64,000 bases of DNA from Streptomyces sp. Tu 3180 (GCF_009852415.1 NZ_WOXS01000002.1:4194001-4258000); one strand, 5' to 3'. Positions 16,969 through 29,789 are shown, counted from the stretch's first letter. Translations and numbers: made by a program. Notes: a model not told the origin generated them from the sequence alone.

Positions 16969-18954
16969 GTGGCTGACGTACCTGCCGATCTTGCCGCAGT
17001 GTGGCCACGCGTACTGGAGCAGCTCCTCGGCGAAGGCCGCGGGCAGGGGGTCGAGAGCAAGGACGAGCACTGGATCCGGCGCTGCCAGCCGCTCGCGCTG
17101 GTCGCCGACACCGCCCTGCTCGCCGTTCCGAACGAATTCGCTAAGGGTGTGCTCGAGGGCCGCCTCGCGCCCATCGTCAGCGAGACCCTGAGCCGCGAGT
17201 GCGGTCGTCCGATCCGGATCGCGATCACCGTCGACGACACCGTCGGCGAACCCCCGGCCCCGCCGGCGCCCCGCCCGCAGCCGCGCTACGAGGAACCGGA
17301 ACTCCCGGCCGTCCGCCAGGACCGCCCCGAGCGGCAGGACCGGGCGGAGCGCGAGCCGTACGAGGGCCGCGAGCCGTACGAGGGCTACGACGGCTACGGC
17401 CGCCGCCGTGCCGACCAGCAGCCGGGCCCCTCGGGCGACCAGCTCCCCACCGCCCGTCCCGCCTACCCCTCCGAGTACCAGCGCCCGGAGCCGGGCTCCT
17501 GGCCGCGGCCGGCGCAGGACGAGTACGGATGGCAGCAGCAGCGCCTCGGCTTCCCGGAGCGGGACCCGTACGCCTCACCGTCGCAGGACGCCTACGGCCC
17601 GCAGGACTCCTACGGCGGCTCCCCCGCGCAGGACTACCGCCCGCAGCCGCTGGAGCGCCCGTCCTACGACCAGCAGCGCCCCGACTACGACACGCCGCGC
17701 GGCGACTACGACACCTCACGCGGGGACTACGACGCCCCGCGCAAGGACTACGAGCGCGGCGACTACGACCAGCGCGACGCCGTGCGCCGCGAGCTGCCCG
17801 AACCGCCCTCCGGCGCCGGGCGCGTCCACCGCGGCGGCCCCGTCGGACCGAACCTGCCCACCACCGGTGCGCCCGGCCCGCTGGCCGCCCAGCCCGCGCC
17901 GGCCACCGGTCCCGGTGAGCCGACCGCGCGGCTGAACCCGAAGTACCTGTTCGACACGTTCGTCATCGGCGCGTCCAACCGCTTCGCCCACGCGGCCGCG
18001 GTCGCCGTCGCGGAAGCACCGGCGAAGGCGTACAACCCGCTGTTCATCTACGGGGAGTCCGGGCTCGGCAAGACGCACCTGCTGCACGCGATCGGGCACT
18101 ACGCGCGGAGCCTGTACCCGGGGACGCGGGTGCGGTACGTGAGCTCGGAGGAGTTCACCAACGAGTTCATCAACTCCATCCGTGACGGCAAGGGCGACAG
18201 CTTCCGCAAGCGCTACCGCGAGATGGACATCCTGCTCGTCGACGACATCCAGTTCCTGGCGGACAAGGAGTCGACGCAGGAGGAGTTCTTCCACACCTTC
18301 AACACCCTCCACAACGCCAACAAGCAGATCGTGCTCTCCAGCGACCGGCCGCCCAAGCAGCTGGTGACGCTCGAGGACCGGCTGCGGAACCGTTTCGAGT
18401 GGGGCCTGATCACCGACGTCCAGCCGCCGGAGCTGGAGACGCGCATCGCGATCCTGCGCAAGAAGGCGGTGCAGGAGCAGCTGAACGCCCCGCCGGAGGT
18501 GCTGGAGTTCATCGCCTCCCGGATCTCGCGGAACATCCGCGAGCTGGAGGGCGCGCTGATCCGGGTGACGGCGTTCGCCTCGCTCAACCGGCAGCCGGTG
18601 GACCTCGGGCTGACCGAGATCGTCCTGAAGGACCTGATGCCCGGGGGCGACGACTCGGCCCCGGAGATCACCTCGACGGCGATCATGAGCGCGACCGCCG
18701 ACTACTTCGGGCTCACGGTCGAGGACCTGTGCGGCACCTCCCGCGGACGCGCGCTGGTGACCGCCCGGCAGATCGCCATGTACCTGTGCCGGGAGCTGAC
18801 CGACCTGTCCCTGCCGAAGATCGGCGCGCTGTTCGGCGGACGCGACCACACGACGGTGATGCACGCCGACCGGAAGATCCGCAACCTGATGGCCGAGCGG
18901 CGCTCCATCTACAACCAGGTCACTGAGCTCACCAACCGCATCAAGGCCGGCTGA
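16969..18954 (+). CDS. dnaA: Chromosomal replication initiator DnaA
   Basis: A 661-residue AAA+ initiator. Domain I (about 1-95) begins [20 protein letters not shown]. Domain II (about 96-320) is an unusually long Pro/Asp/Tyr/Gln/Arg-rich segment with heptad-like DYDTPRG repeats at 239-265, as known for Streptomyces. Domain III has Walker A GESGLGKT (362-369) and Walker [11 protein letters not shown]. Domain IV ends with the DnaA signature HTH ([15 protein letters not shown]). I chose GTG 16969 because it gives the conserved N-terminus, with a gagagag site eight bases before; the frame is open further upstream. A terminator follows, then oriC. Confidence 0.97.
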
Positions 18955-19827
18955 GTCCCGCCGCGGCACAGAGACCCGAGGGCGCCCCCGGAGCACATCC
19001 GGGGGCGCCCTTCTGTCTGCCGCCGACGCGGTCGGCAGCCACCGCTGTTCGATTACACAGCCAGGTCACGGCCGTCCTCCACAGATTCGGTGACTTTTTC
19101 CCGTCCACATCCTGGGGACCGGAAAGTTATCCCGACGCTGTCCACAGCGCCCCCTGTCGAGAGATCATCAGGCCAGGTCAGCCCGCTGTGGATTCGTGGA
19201 CGAACGATCTCCACAGGCTGTGGACAAAGTGACGGTCCACAGTCTGTGGATCAAGTTGTCCACGGGAAACCCACAGGTCGGGGCCTGTTGTCCCCAGCGA
19301 TCACGGTCTTCTCCACATGTCTGTCCACTGTTCGGCAACGCGACGTGCGTCCTCACCGCAACGAGTGAAAGGCGTCACATCGAGGTACCGCAGGGGCCTG
19401 TGGGAAAGACTGCCAAAGCTGGGGACGGCTCTGGGGAGAACTCGGCCCACCCTGTGCACGGAGTGTGCAGAACTTTCCGTTCTCCACAGAGACGCCCGGT
19501 TGTCCACCACCCCGGCCCACAGGCCCCGTGGATAAAAAAACCACGCTGAGCTGGGGAAACAGGGTTATCCACGGTATCCACAGGCCCTACTACTACTCCC
19601 GACCAGAGAGAGCGAGGAATTCGTTTCGAAGGGGGCCCTGTGCACAACTCGCTGTCCCGACCCCGGCCGCCCCTCGTCACGACTTGACCCCGAGGGGCAC
19701 CTACTGTCAGTGCGGTGCGTCAGACTGGTCCCCGGTGTCCTTCCCCCCACAGGGGCCGACGACACCGAGTCAGACGACGAAAGCCAGGCAGGCCGAGAAG
19801 CGCCGGCAACAGCAGGAGGCGGCAACA
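18955..19827. other. oriC: Origin of replication oriC with two groups of DnaA boxes
   Basis: The 873-base dnaA-dnaN intergenic region is packed with copies of TTGTCCACA-like boxes. A perfect reverse box is at 19219-19227. One-mismatch copies are at 19138-19146, 19256-19264, 19288-19296, 19309-19317, 19480-19488, 19500-19508 and 19639-19647 (reverse). Weaker two-mismatch copies are at 19075, 19101, 19207, 19233, 19245 (reverse), 19321, 19527 (reverse), 19565 and 19574. They fall into a left group (about 19075-19329) and a right group (19480-19647), separated by about 150 box-free bases, which resembles the two-cluster architecture described for S. coelicolor/lividans oriC. A run of seven A at 19534-19540 is the most AT-rich point. 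Confidence 0.95.
18980..19010 (+). terminator. Terminator of dnaA
   Basis: Perfect 13-bp GC-rich stem (18980-18992 with 18998-19010), 5-base loop, followed by ttct, 26 bases after the dnaA stop. It would keep dnaA transcription out of oriC. Confidence 0.85.
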
Positions 19828-20958
19828 GTGAAGATCCGGGTGGAACGCGACGTACTCGCGGAGGCAGTGGCCTGGGCGGCGCGCAGCCTCCCGGCCCGTC
19901 CGCCGGCCCCTGTCCTCGCCGGCCTGCTGCTGAAGGCCGAGGACGGCCAGCTGAGCCTGTCCAGCTTCGACTACGAGGTCTCCGCGCGGGTGTCGGTCGA
20001 GGCGGAGGTCGAGGAGGAGGGCACCGTCCTCGTCTCCGGCCGCCTGCTCGCCGACATCTCCCGCGCCCTCCCCAACCGGCCGGTGGAGATTTCCACAGAC
20101 GGTGTACGGGCCACGGTGGTGTGCGGCTCCTCGCGGTTCACCCTGCACACCCTGCCTGTGGAGGAGTACCCGGCCCTGCCGCAGATGCCGAACGCGACGG
20201 GCACGGTCCCCGGCGAGGTCTTCGCCTCCGCCGTGCAGCAGGTCGCCATCGCGGCCGGCCGCGACGACACGCTGCCCGTCCTCACCGGTGTGCGCATCGA
20301 GATCGAGGGCGACACCGTGACGCTGGCCTCCACCGACCGCTACCGCTTCGCGGTCCGCGAGTTCCTGTGGAAGCCGGAGAACCCGGACGCCTCCGCGGTC
20401 GCCCTGGTGCCCGCCAAGACGCTCCTGGACACCGCCAAGGCGCTGACCAGCGGCGACCAGGTGATCCTGGCGCTGTCCGGTTCGGGCGCGGGCGAGGGCC
20501 TGATCGGTTTCGAGGGCGCCGGCCGCCGTACCACCACGCGGCTGCTGGAGGGCGACCTCCCGAAGTACCGCACGCTGTTCCCGACCGAGTTCAACAGCAT
20601 CGCCGTGATCGAGACCGCCCCCTTCGTGGAGGCCGTCAAGCGCGTGGCCCTGGTCGCCGAGCGCAACACCCCGGTGCGGCTGAGCTTCGAGCAGGGCGTG
20701 CTCATCCTGGAGGCCGGTTCCAGCGACGACGCACAGGCTGTGGAAAGGGTCGACGCCCAGCTGGAGGGCGACGACATCTCGATCGCCTTCAACCCGACCT
20801 TCCTGCTGGACGGCCTGAGCGCCATCGACTCCCCGGTGGCCCAGCTGTCGTTCACCACGTCCACCAAGCCCGCGCTGCTCAGCGGCCGGCCGGCGGTGGA
20901 CGCGGAGGCGGACGAGGCCTACAAGTACCTGATCATGCCGGTGCGGCTCAGCGGCTGA
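19828..20958 (+). CDS. dnaN: DNA polymerase III beta subunit (sliding clamp)
   Basis: A 376-residue clamp with the three-domain DnaN fold, starting MKIRVERDVLAEAVAWAAR and ending YKYLIMPVRLSG, the conserved C-terminal strand that lines the protein-binding pocket. Length matches the family. The GTG at 19828 has an AGGAGG site nine bases upstream; the open frame before it runs through oriC and is not coding. The clamp tethers the replicative polymerase and recruits repair factors. Confidence 0.97.
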   Translation: MKIRVERDVLAEAVAWAARSLPARPPAPVLAGLLLKAEDGQLSLSSFDYEVSARVSVEAEVEEEGTVLVSGRLLADISRALPNRPVEISTDGVRATVVCGSSRFTLHTLPVEEYPALPQMPNATGTVPGEVFASAVQQVAIAAGRDDTLPVLTGVRIEIEGDTVTLASTDRYRFAVREFLWKPENPDASAVALVPAKTLLDTAKALTSGDQVILALSGSGAGEGLIGFEGAGRRTTTRLLEGDLPKYRTLFPTEFNSIAVIETAPFVEAVKRVALVAERNTPVRLSFEQGVLILEAGSSDDAQAVERVDAQLEGDDISIAFNPTFLLDGLSAIDSPVAQLSFTTSTKPALLSGRPAVDAEADEAYKYLIMPVRLSG

Positions 20959-21182
20959 CGTCGTCCACAGCTGTGCACAGCCGTTTCCGGACGTCCCGGC
21001 GGTCGATGGGGCCGGTGCGGACCCCGGAGGCGGCTGTGGACGAACCCGCAGGTGGGGCGTGCGGATGAGCGCGTATGCCCACAGATGTGCGTGAGCGTCC
21101 GGGATTAGGCTCAGGGCGGGTACGTAAGTGCCGCGGCACGGCCGTGCCGCCACGTCACGTCGCAACCTAAGGAACACAACTG

Positions 21183-22058
21183 ATGGAGCTCGGTCTCGTC
21201 GGCCTCGGCAAGATGGGCGGCAACATGCGCGAGCGGATACGCCGCGCGGGCCACACCGTCTTCGGATACGACCGCAACCCGGACCTCGCCGATGTCCACA
21301 GCCTGGAAGAGCTTGTGGGCAAGCTCAAGGGCCCGCGTGTGGTGTGGGTGATGGTCCCGGCCGGCGAGCCCACCCAGTCCACCGTCGACGCGCTCGCCGA
21401 GCTGCTCGAGCCCGGCGACGTCGTCGTGGACGGCGGCAACTCCCGCTGGACGGACGACGAGAAGCACGCCGAGGAGCTGGCGGCCAAGGGCATCGGCTTC
21501 GTCGACTGCGGCGTCTCCGGCGGCGTCTGGGGGCTGGAGAACGGCTACGCGCTGATGTACGGCGGCGACAAGGAGAACGTCGCCAAGGTCCAGCCGATCT
21601 TCGACGCCCTCAAGCCCGAGGGCGACTTCGGCTCGGTGCACGCCGGCAAGGTCGGCGCGGGCCACTTCGCGAAGATGGTCCACAACGGCATCGAGTACGC
21701 CATGATGCAGGCCTACGCCGAGGGCTGGGAGCTGCTGGAGAAGGTCGACTCGGTCACCGACGTCCGCGAGGTGTTCCGCTCCTGGCAGGAGGGCACCGTC
21801 ATCCGCTCCTGGCTGCTCGACCTCGCGGTGAACGCCCTCGACGAGGACGAGCACCTGGACGGGCTCCGGGGTTATGCACAGGACTCCGGTGAGGGACGCT
21901 GGACGGTGGAGGCCGCCATCGACAACGCGGTCCCGCTGCCGGCGATCACCGCCTCGCTGTTCGCGCGGTTCGCCTCCCGTCAGGAGGACTCGCCGCAGAT
22001 GAAGATGATCGCGGCGCTGCGCAACCAGTTCGGCGGCCACGCGGTCGAGAAGAAGTAA
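21183..22058 (+). CDS. gnd: 6-phosphogluconate dehydrogenase (decarboxylating), short form
   Basis: A 291-residue enzyme converting 6-phosphogluconate to ribulose 5-phosphate and CO2. The dinucleotide motif GLGKMGGNM is at the N-terminus, the GGNSRWTDDEKHAEEL and GVSGGVWGLENGYALM substrate segments follow, and GAGHFAKMVHNGIEY holds the catalytic lysine. The length corresponds to the short GndA/YqeC-type enzymes (about 300 residues, often NAD-preferring) rather than the 470-residue form. The ATG has an AAGGA site. Its insertion between dnaN and recF is a characteristic of Streptomyces origin regions. Confidence 0.93.
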   Translation: MELGLVGLGKMGGNMRERIRRAGHTVFGYDRNPDLADVHSLEELVGKLKGPRVVWVMVPAGEPTQSTVDALAELLEPGDVVVDGGNSRWTDDEKHAEELAAKGIGFVDCGVSGGVWGLENGYALMYGGDKENVAKVQPIFDALKPEGDFGSVHAGKVGAGHFAKMVHNGIEYAMMQAYAEGWELLEKVDSVTDVREVFRSWQEGTVIRSWLLDLAVNALDEDEHLDGLRGYAQDSGEGRWTVEAAIDNAVPLPAITASLFARFASRQEDSPQMKMIAALRNQFGGHAVEKK

Positions 22059-22094
22059 GCAACACCCGAAGGTGGGGAGGTCGGCGAAACGACC

Positions 22095-23216
22095 ATGCAC
22101 GTCACGCATCTGTCGCTGGCCGACTTCCGCTCCTATCCCCGGGTCGAGGTCCCGCTCGACCCGGGGGTGACGGCCTTCGTCGGGCCCAACGGGCAGGGCA
22201 AGACCAACCTCGTCGAGGCGGTCGGCTATCTCGCCACCCTGGGCAGCCACCGCGTCTCCTCCGACGCCCCGCTGGTCCGCATGGGCGCCGACCGCGCGAT
22301 CATCCGCGCCCAGGTCCGCCAGGGCGAGCGGCAGCAGCTGATCGAGCTGGAGCTGAACCCGGGCCGCGCCAACCGCGCCCGTATCAACAGATCGTCGCAG
22401 GTCAGGCCCCGTGACGTGCTCGGCATCGTCCGGACGGTCCTCTTCGCCCCCGAGGACCTCGCCCTGGTCAAGGGCGACCCCGGTGAGCGGCGCCGCTTCC
22501 TGGACGAGCTGATCACCGCGCGTTCCCCGCGCATGGCCGGCGTCCGCTCCGACTACGACCGGGTGCTCAAGCAGCGCAACACCCTGCTGAAGTCGGCCGC
22601 GCTGGCCCGCCGGCACGGCGGCCGCACCCTGGACCTGTCCACCCTCGACGTGTGGGACCAGCACCTCGCGCGCGCGGGCGCCGAGCTCCTGGCCCAGCGG
22701 CTGGACCTGATCACCGCGATCCAGCCGATGGCCGACAAGGCGTACGAGCAGCTCGCCCCCGGCGGCGGACCGGTCCTGCTGGAGTACAGGCCCTCCGCAC
22801 CCGGTGAGGCCCACACGCGCGAGGACCTGTTCGAGCAGTTGATGGCCGCCCTCGCCGAGGCCCGCAAGCAGGAGATCGAGCGGGGCGTCACCCTGGTCGG
22901 CCCGCACCGCGACGACCTGCTGCTCAGGCTGGGCCGGCTGCCCGCCAAGGGCTACGCCTCCCACGGGGAGTCCTGGTCCTACGCGCTGGCGCTGCGCCTG
23001 GCCTCCTACGACCTGCTGCGGGCCGAGGGCAACGAGCCGGTGCTGGTGCTCGACGACGTCTTCGCTGAGCTGGACGCGCGCCGCCGGGAGCGCCTGGCCG
23101 AGCTGGTCGCGCCCGGTGAGCAGGTCCTGGTGACCGCGGCCGTCGACGACGACGTGCCCCATGTGCTGTCGGGGGCGCGGTTCGCGGTGGCGGAGGGGAC
23201 GGTGGAGCGCGTATGA
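22095..23216 (+). CDS. recF: DNA replication and repair protein RecF
   Basis: A 373-residue SMC-like ATPase that helps load RecA at single-strand gaps. Walker A is GPNGQGKTN (30-38), and the C-terminal half has SYALALRLASYDLLR and Walker B VLVLDDVFAELDARRRERL with the ABC-type D-loop. The ATG is preceded by a GGTGGGGAGG tract about 20 bases upstream. The stop overlaps the following dciA start by four bases (ATGA). Confidence 0.96.
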   Translation: MHVTHLSLADFRSYPRVEVPLDPGVTAFVGPNGQGKTNLVEAVGYLATLGSHRVSSDAPLVRMGADRAIIRAQVRQGERQQLIELELNPGRANRARINRSSQVRPRDVLGIVRTVLFAPEDLALVKGDPGERRRFLDELITARSPRMAGVRSDYDRVLKQRNTLLKSAALARRHGGRTLDLSTLDVWDQHLARAGAELLAQRLDLITAIQPMADKAYEQLAPGGGPVLLEYRPSAPGEAHTREDLFEQLMAALAEARKQEIERGVTLVGPHRDDLLLRLGRLPAKGYASHGESWSYALALRLASYDLLRAEGNEPVLVLDDVFAELDARRRERLAELVAPGEQVLVTAAVDDDVPHVLSGARFAVAEGTVERV

Positions 23217-23767
23217 GCGAATCCGGCACGCCCGGCCGCGCAGCCGGGGACGGGCCCGGAAGGCCCCCCGAGCCGTCCGGCGTCGACCTCGCGCGCGTGG
23301 CGCTGCGGGCGGCCAGGGAGGCGGCCCGCGCGCGGGGGGACGTGGCTCGGCAGAAGAAGCAGGCCCGGCACGGCGGCCTGCGCTCCGGGGCGCGCGCCGA
23401 CCGGCGCGACCCCATGGCGCTCGGCGCGGCGATCAACCGCCTGCTGTCCGAGCGCGGCTGGGAGGCCCCGGCCGCGGTGGGCGGGGTGATGGGGCGCTGG
23501 CCCGAGATCGTCGGCGAGGACGTGGCCAAGCACTGCGAGCCGGAGCGGTACGACGAGGACGAGCGGGTCCTGAGCGTGCGCTGTGACTCCACGGCCTGGG
23601 CGACGAACCTGCGGCTGCTCGCCCCGACCCTGGTGGCCCGCCTCAACGAGGACCTCGGACACGGCACCGTGAGGCTGATCAAGGTCAACGGTCCCGGTGG
23701 TCCCGCCCGCCGCTACGGCCCGCTGCGCGCCCCCGGAAGCACGGGTCCCGGGGACACCTACGGGTGA
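23213..23767 (+). CDS. dciA: DciA-family (DUF721) replicative helicase operator
   Basis: A 184-residue protein. The DUF721 core lies at about 75-165 and includes AVGGVMGRWPEIVGEDVAKHC and LSVRCDSTAWATNLRLLAPTL, the KH-like fold of DciA. The N-terminal 70 residues are disordered and basic. DciA proteins help load the DnaB helicase in bacteria lacking DnaC or DnaI; the mycobacterial homologue is Rv0004 at the same position. It is translationally coupled to recF. Confidence 0.9.
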   Translation: MSESGTPGRAAGDGPGRPPEPSGVDLARVALRAAREAARARGDVARQKKQARHGGLRSGARADRRDPMALGAAINRLLSERGWEAPAAVGGVMGRWPEIVGEDVAKHCEPERYDEDERVLSVRCDSTAWATNLRLLAPTLVARLNEDLGHGTVRLIKVNGPGGPARRYGPLRAPGSTGPGDTYG

Positions 23768-24200
23768 GCGGAGGCCGTTTTCCGGCCCTCCCGCCCCACG
23801 TGTCCGACATCACAACAGGTCTTCTCCGCAGCCGGTTCGAGCCGCCGGGACACGCTTCGCCGTGCGACCGCACAAGGGTGCGAATCGCCACCTGACTCCA
23901 AAGTAGCCAAGGGTTGACGCCCCGAAGCGCTGAGTGCCCTCGTGAGCGTCTTGGGGCCCCCATCCGCATATCGGGAGTCGGACGAGACCGGTTGAGGGCG
24001 GCACATGCGAACCCAGGTACCGGCAAACCCCCATCGATGTCAGTGCTACCGGTAGAATGGAAGACAATCCCGCCCCGATCGTGGGGACCGCCCGGGAAAA
24101 GCTGAGCAACGCTGATCAAGGCTTACCAACGCAACATGCCGCAGCCGCTCCGGCAACCCGCCGACGAGCCCGGCTCGTGCTGTGCCAGAAAGGGCGCTTC
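23768..24200. promoter_or_regulatory. dciA-gyrB intergenic region (terminator candidate and gyrB control region)
   Basis: A 433-base gap. A hairpin at 23770-23791 (eight pairs with one bulge, T-rich loop) directly after dciA could be a terminator. A candidate -10 TAGAAT lies at 24053-24058 upstream of gyrB with no clear -35; the gyrB leader would be about 140 bases. gyrB promoters in Streptomyces respond to supercoiling, but nothing here proves it. I see no gene. Confidence 0.5.
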
Positions 24201-26270
24201 GTGGCCGATTCCGGCAACCCCAACGAGAACATCCCGTCCACCGAGACCGGCGTGGACAACGCGGCGAGTACCTCGAACGGCGAGGGCACCGCCTCGTACG
24301 ACGCCAGTGCCATCACCGTCCTCGAGGGTCTGGACGCGGTCCGCAAGCGACCCGGTATGTACATCGGCTCGACCGGTGAGCGAGGACTGCACCACCTCGT
24401 CTACGAGGTCGTCGACAACTCCGTCGACGAGGCGCTGGCCGGTCACGCGGACACCATCGACGTGACGATCCTCGCCGACGGCGGGGTGCGCGTCGTCGAC
24501 AACGGCCGTGGCATCCCGGTGGGCATCGTGCCCTCCGAGGGCAAGCCGGCCGTCGAGGTCGTGCTGACGGTGCTGCACGCGGGCGGCAAGTTCGGCGGCG
24601 GCGGCTACGCGGTCTCCGGCGGTCTGCACGGTGTCGGCGTCTCGGTCGTCAACGCCCTGTCGACCAAGGTGTCCGTCGAGGTGAAGACCGACGGCCACCG
24701 CTGGACGCAGGACTACAAGATGGGCGTGCCGACGGCCCCGCTCGCCCAGCACGAGGCGACGCAGGAGACGGGCACCTCGGTCACCTTCTGGGCCGATCCG
24801 GACATCTTCGAGACCACCGAGTACTCCTTCGAGACGCTCTCGCGGCGCTTCCAGGAGATGGCGTTCCTCAACAAGGGCCTGACGATCAAGCTCACCGACG
24901 AGCGCGAGTCGGCGAAGGCCACGGCGGGCGCCGACGAGGCGGGCGCGGACGAACTGGCCGAGGAGCAGAAGGTCAAGTCCGTCACGTACCACTACGAGGG
25001 CGGCATCGTCGACTTCGTGAAGTACCTCAACTCCCGCAAGGGAGAGCTGGTGCACCCCTCCGTGATCGACATCGAGGCCGAGGACAAGGAGCGGCTGCTG
25101 TCGCTCGAGGTCGCGATGCAGTGGAACAACGGGTACAGCGAGGGCGTGTACTCCTTCGCCAACACCATCCACACCCACGAGGGCGGTACGCACGAGGAGG
25201 GCTTCCGCGCGGCGCTCACCGCCCTGATCAACAAGTACGCGCGCGAGAAGAAGCTGCTGCGCGAGAAGGACGACAACCTCACGGGTGACGACATCCGCGA
25301 GGGCCTGACGGCGATCATCTCGGTCAAGCTGGGCGAGCCGCAGTTCGAGGGCCAGACCAAGACCAAGCTGGGCAACACCGAGGCGAAGACCTTCGTGCAG
25401 AAGGTCGTCTACGAGCACCTCAACGACTGGCTGGACCGCAACCCCAACGAGGCCGCGGACATCGTCCGCAAGGGCATCGCGGCGGCCACCGCGCGCGTGG
25501 CGGCCCGCAAGGCGCGCGACCTGACCCGCCGCAAGGGCCTGCTGGAGTCGGCGTCCCTGCCGGGCAAGCTGTCCGACTGCCAGTCGAACGACCCCACCAA
25601 GTGCGAGATCTTCATCGTCGAGGGCGACTCCGCCGGCGGCTCGGCCAAGTCCGGCCGCAACCCGCAGTACCAGGCGATCCTCCCGATCCGCGGCAAGATC
25701 CTCAACGTCGAGAAGGCGCGCATCGACCGGATCCTGCAGAACCAGGAGATCCAGGCGATGATCTCCGCGTTCGGCACGGGCGTGCACGAGGACTTCGACA
25801 TCGAGAAGCTCCGCTACCACAAGATCATCCTGATGGCGGACGCCGACGTCGACGGCCAGCACATCAACACCCTGCTGCTGACGTTCCTGTTCCGCTTCAT
25901 GCGGCCGCTGGTCGAGGCCGGGCACGTGTACCTCTCCCGCCCGCCGCTCTACAAGATCAAGTGGGGCAAGGACGACTTCGAGTACGCGTACTCCGACCGC
26001 GAGCGCGACGCGCTGATCGAGATGGGCCGCCAGGCCGGCAAGCGCATCCGCGAGGACTCCGTCCAGCGCTTCAAGGGCCTCGGCGAGATGAACGCCGAGG
26101 AACTGCGCGTCACCACGATGGACCAGGAGCACCGCGTCCTCGGCCAGGTCACCCTGGACGACGCCGCCCAGGCCGACGACCTGTTCTCGGTCCTGATGGG
26201 CGAGGACGTCGAGGCCCGCCGCGCGTTCATCCAGCGCAACGCCAAGGACGTCCGCTTCCTCGACATCTGA
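24201..26270 (+). CDS. gyrB: DNA gyrase subunit B
   Basis: A 689-residue ATPase subunit of gyrase, which introduces negative supercoils with GyrA. The GHKL ATPase domain includes RPGMYIGSTGERGLHHLVYE and VDNGRGIPV. The TOPRIM domain has EGDSAGGSAKSGR (Glu474) and MADADVDGQHI (Asp547, Asp549, Asp551), which bind catalytic metal. The GTG start at 24201 follows AAAGGGCG and gives the conserved MADSGNPNEN N-terminus; the frame stays open upstream. gyrA follows after 42 bases. Confidence 0.97.
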   Translation: MADSGNPNENIPSTETGVDNAASTSNGEGTASYDASAITVLEGLDAVRKRPGMYIGSTGERGLHHLVYEVVDNSVDEALAGHADTIDVTILADGGVRVVDNGRGIPVGIVPSEGKPAVEVVLTVLHAGGKFGGGGYAVSGGLHGVGVSVVNALSTKVSVEVKTDGHRWTQDYKMGVPTAPLAQHEATQETGTSVTFWADPDIFETTEYSFETLSRRFQEMAFLNKGLTIKLTDERESAKATAGADEAGADELAEEQKVKSVTYHYEGGIVDFVKYLNSRKGELVHPSVIDIEAEDKERLLSLEVAMQWNNGYSEGVYSFANTIHTHEGGTHEEGFRAALTALINKYAREKKLLREKDDNLTGDDIREGLTAIISVKLGEPQFEGQTKTKLGNTEAKTFVQKVVYEHLNDWLDRNPNEAADIVRKGIAAATARVAARKARDLTRRKGLLESASLPGKLSDCQSNDPTKCEIFIVEGDSAGGSAKSGRNPQYQAILPIRGKILNVEKARIDRILQNQEIQAMISAFGTGVHEDFDIEKLRYHKIILMADADVDGQHINTLLLTFLFRFMRPLVEAGHVYLSRPPLYKIKWGKDDFEYAYSDRERDALIEMGRQAGKRIREDSVQRFKGLGEMNAEELRVTTMDQEHRVLGQVTLDDAAQADDLFSVLMGEDVEARRAFIQRNAKDVRFLDI

Positions 26271-26312
26271 GTCGGTCTCAGCTGACCGCACCAGGAAGGA
26301 CCTTCACCAGCA

Positions 26313-28904
<2,592 letters not shown>

Positions 28905-28921
28905 CACGAGGAGTGAGTCAC

Positions 28922-29668
28922 GTGAGCGGAGCCGCGGGCGCCGGACCGGCCGGTACCAGTACGGGAACGGACGGCGGTGGCCGTGGCTCCGCCGCGCGTG
29001 CGGCCGATCCGCACACGACCAATCTCAAAGCGATCAAGGCGCCGGCCAAGGACGCGTCCTCGGCCGGCGCACAGGGATCCCAGGGGGGAACGGTGACCGA
29101 CACCCGAGGCCCGCAGCAGGCCGCGCCGCACCAGGGCGCCGCCGCTCAGACGGCCTCACCGCTGCCGGGGGAACGGCAGTCGCAGCAGCAGGCGGGGCCG
29201 TACCACCCGCCGCAGGCCTACGAGGCGCAGGGCGGCACGGCAGGAGGCCAGGCCGGTTCCGCGCGGCGCCCGCGCACGGGGGCGCGCACCACGCCGCGCG
29301 TGCGCAAGGCGCGCCTGCGCGTGGCGAAGGCCGACCCGTGGTCGGTGATGAAGGTCAGCTTCCTGCTCTCCATCGCGCTCGGCATCTGCACGATCGTCGC
29401 GTCCGCGGTGCTGTGGATGGTCATGGACGCCATGGGCGTGTTCTCGACGGTCGGCGGCACGATCTCCGAGGCGACCGGCTCCAGCGAGTCGAACGGCTTC
29501 GACCTCCAGTCGTTCCTGTCGCTGCCCAACGTCCTCATGTTCACGACGATCATCGCGGTCATCGACGTCGTCCTGGCGACGGCCCTCGCGACGCTCGGCG
29601 CGTTCATCTACAACCTCTCCGCGGGCTTCGTGGGCGGTGTCGAGCTCACGCTGGCCGAGGACGAGTGA
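28922..29668 (+). CDS. DUF3566 membrane protein
   Basis: A 248-residue protein: a long disordered N-terminus (about 1-130, Gly/Gln/Ala-rich), then the DUF3566 domain with two membrane helices (KVSFLLSIALGICTIVASAVL and the segment near VLMFTTIIAVIDVVLATALA). It corresponds to mycobacterial Rv0007, always found directly after gyrA. GTG 28922 lies eight bases after GAGGAG and is preferred over GTG 28913, which sits inside that site. The function is not established. Confidence 0.88.
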   Translation: MSGAAGAGPAGTSTGTDGGGRGSAARAADPHTTNLKAIKAPAKDASSAGAQGSQGGTVTDTRGPQQAAPHQGAAAQTASPLPGERQSQQQAGPYHPPQAYEAQGGTAGGQAGSARRPRTGARTTPRVRKARLRVAKADPWSVMKVSFLLSIALGICTIVASAVLWMVMDAMGVFSTVGGTISEATGSSESNGFDLQSFLSLPNVLMFTTIIAVIDVVLATALATLGAFIYNLSAGFVGGVELTLAEDE

Positions 29669-29720
29669 GGGGCGCGGACCGCGTTCCCCGCCTCCGCCGC
29701 CGGTCACCCGGCAACCGATT

Positions 29721-29749
29721 TTGGGACTGCCCCCCTCGTGCGCTAATCT
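29721..29749 (+). promoter_or_regulatory. Candidate promoter of tRNA-Ile
   Basis: TTGGGA (29721-29726) and TAATCT (29744-29749) are separated by 17 bases, a good housekeeping-type match, about 40 bases before the tRNA. Confidence 0.55.
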
Positions 29750-29789
29750 TCAGGAGTCAGCGCGCGGGACACACACCGCAGAGCGCGGC

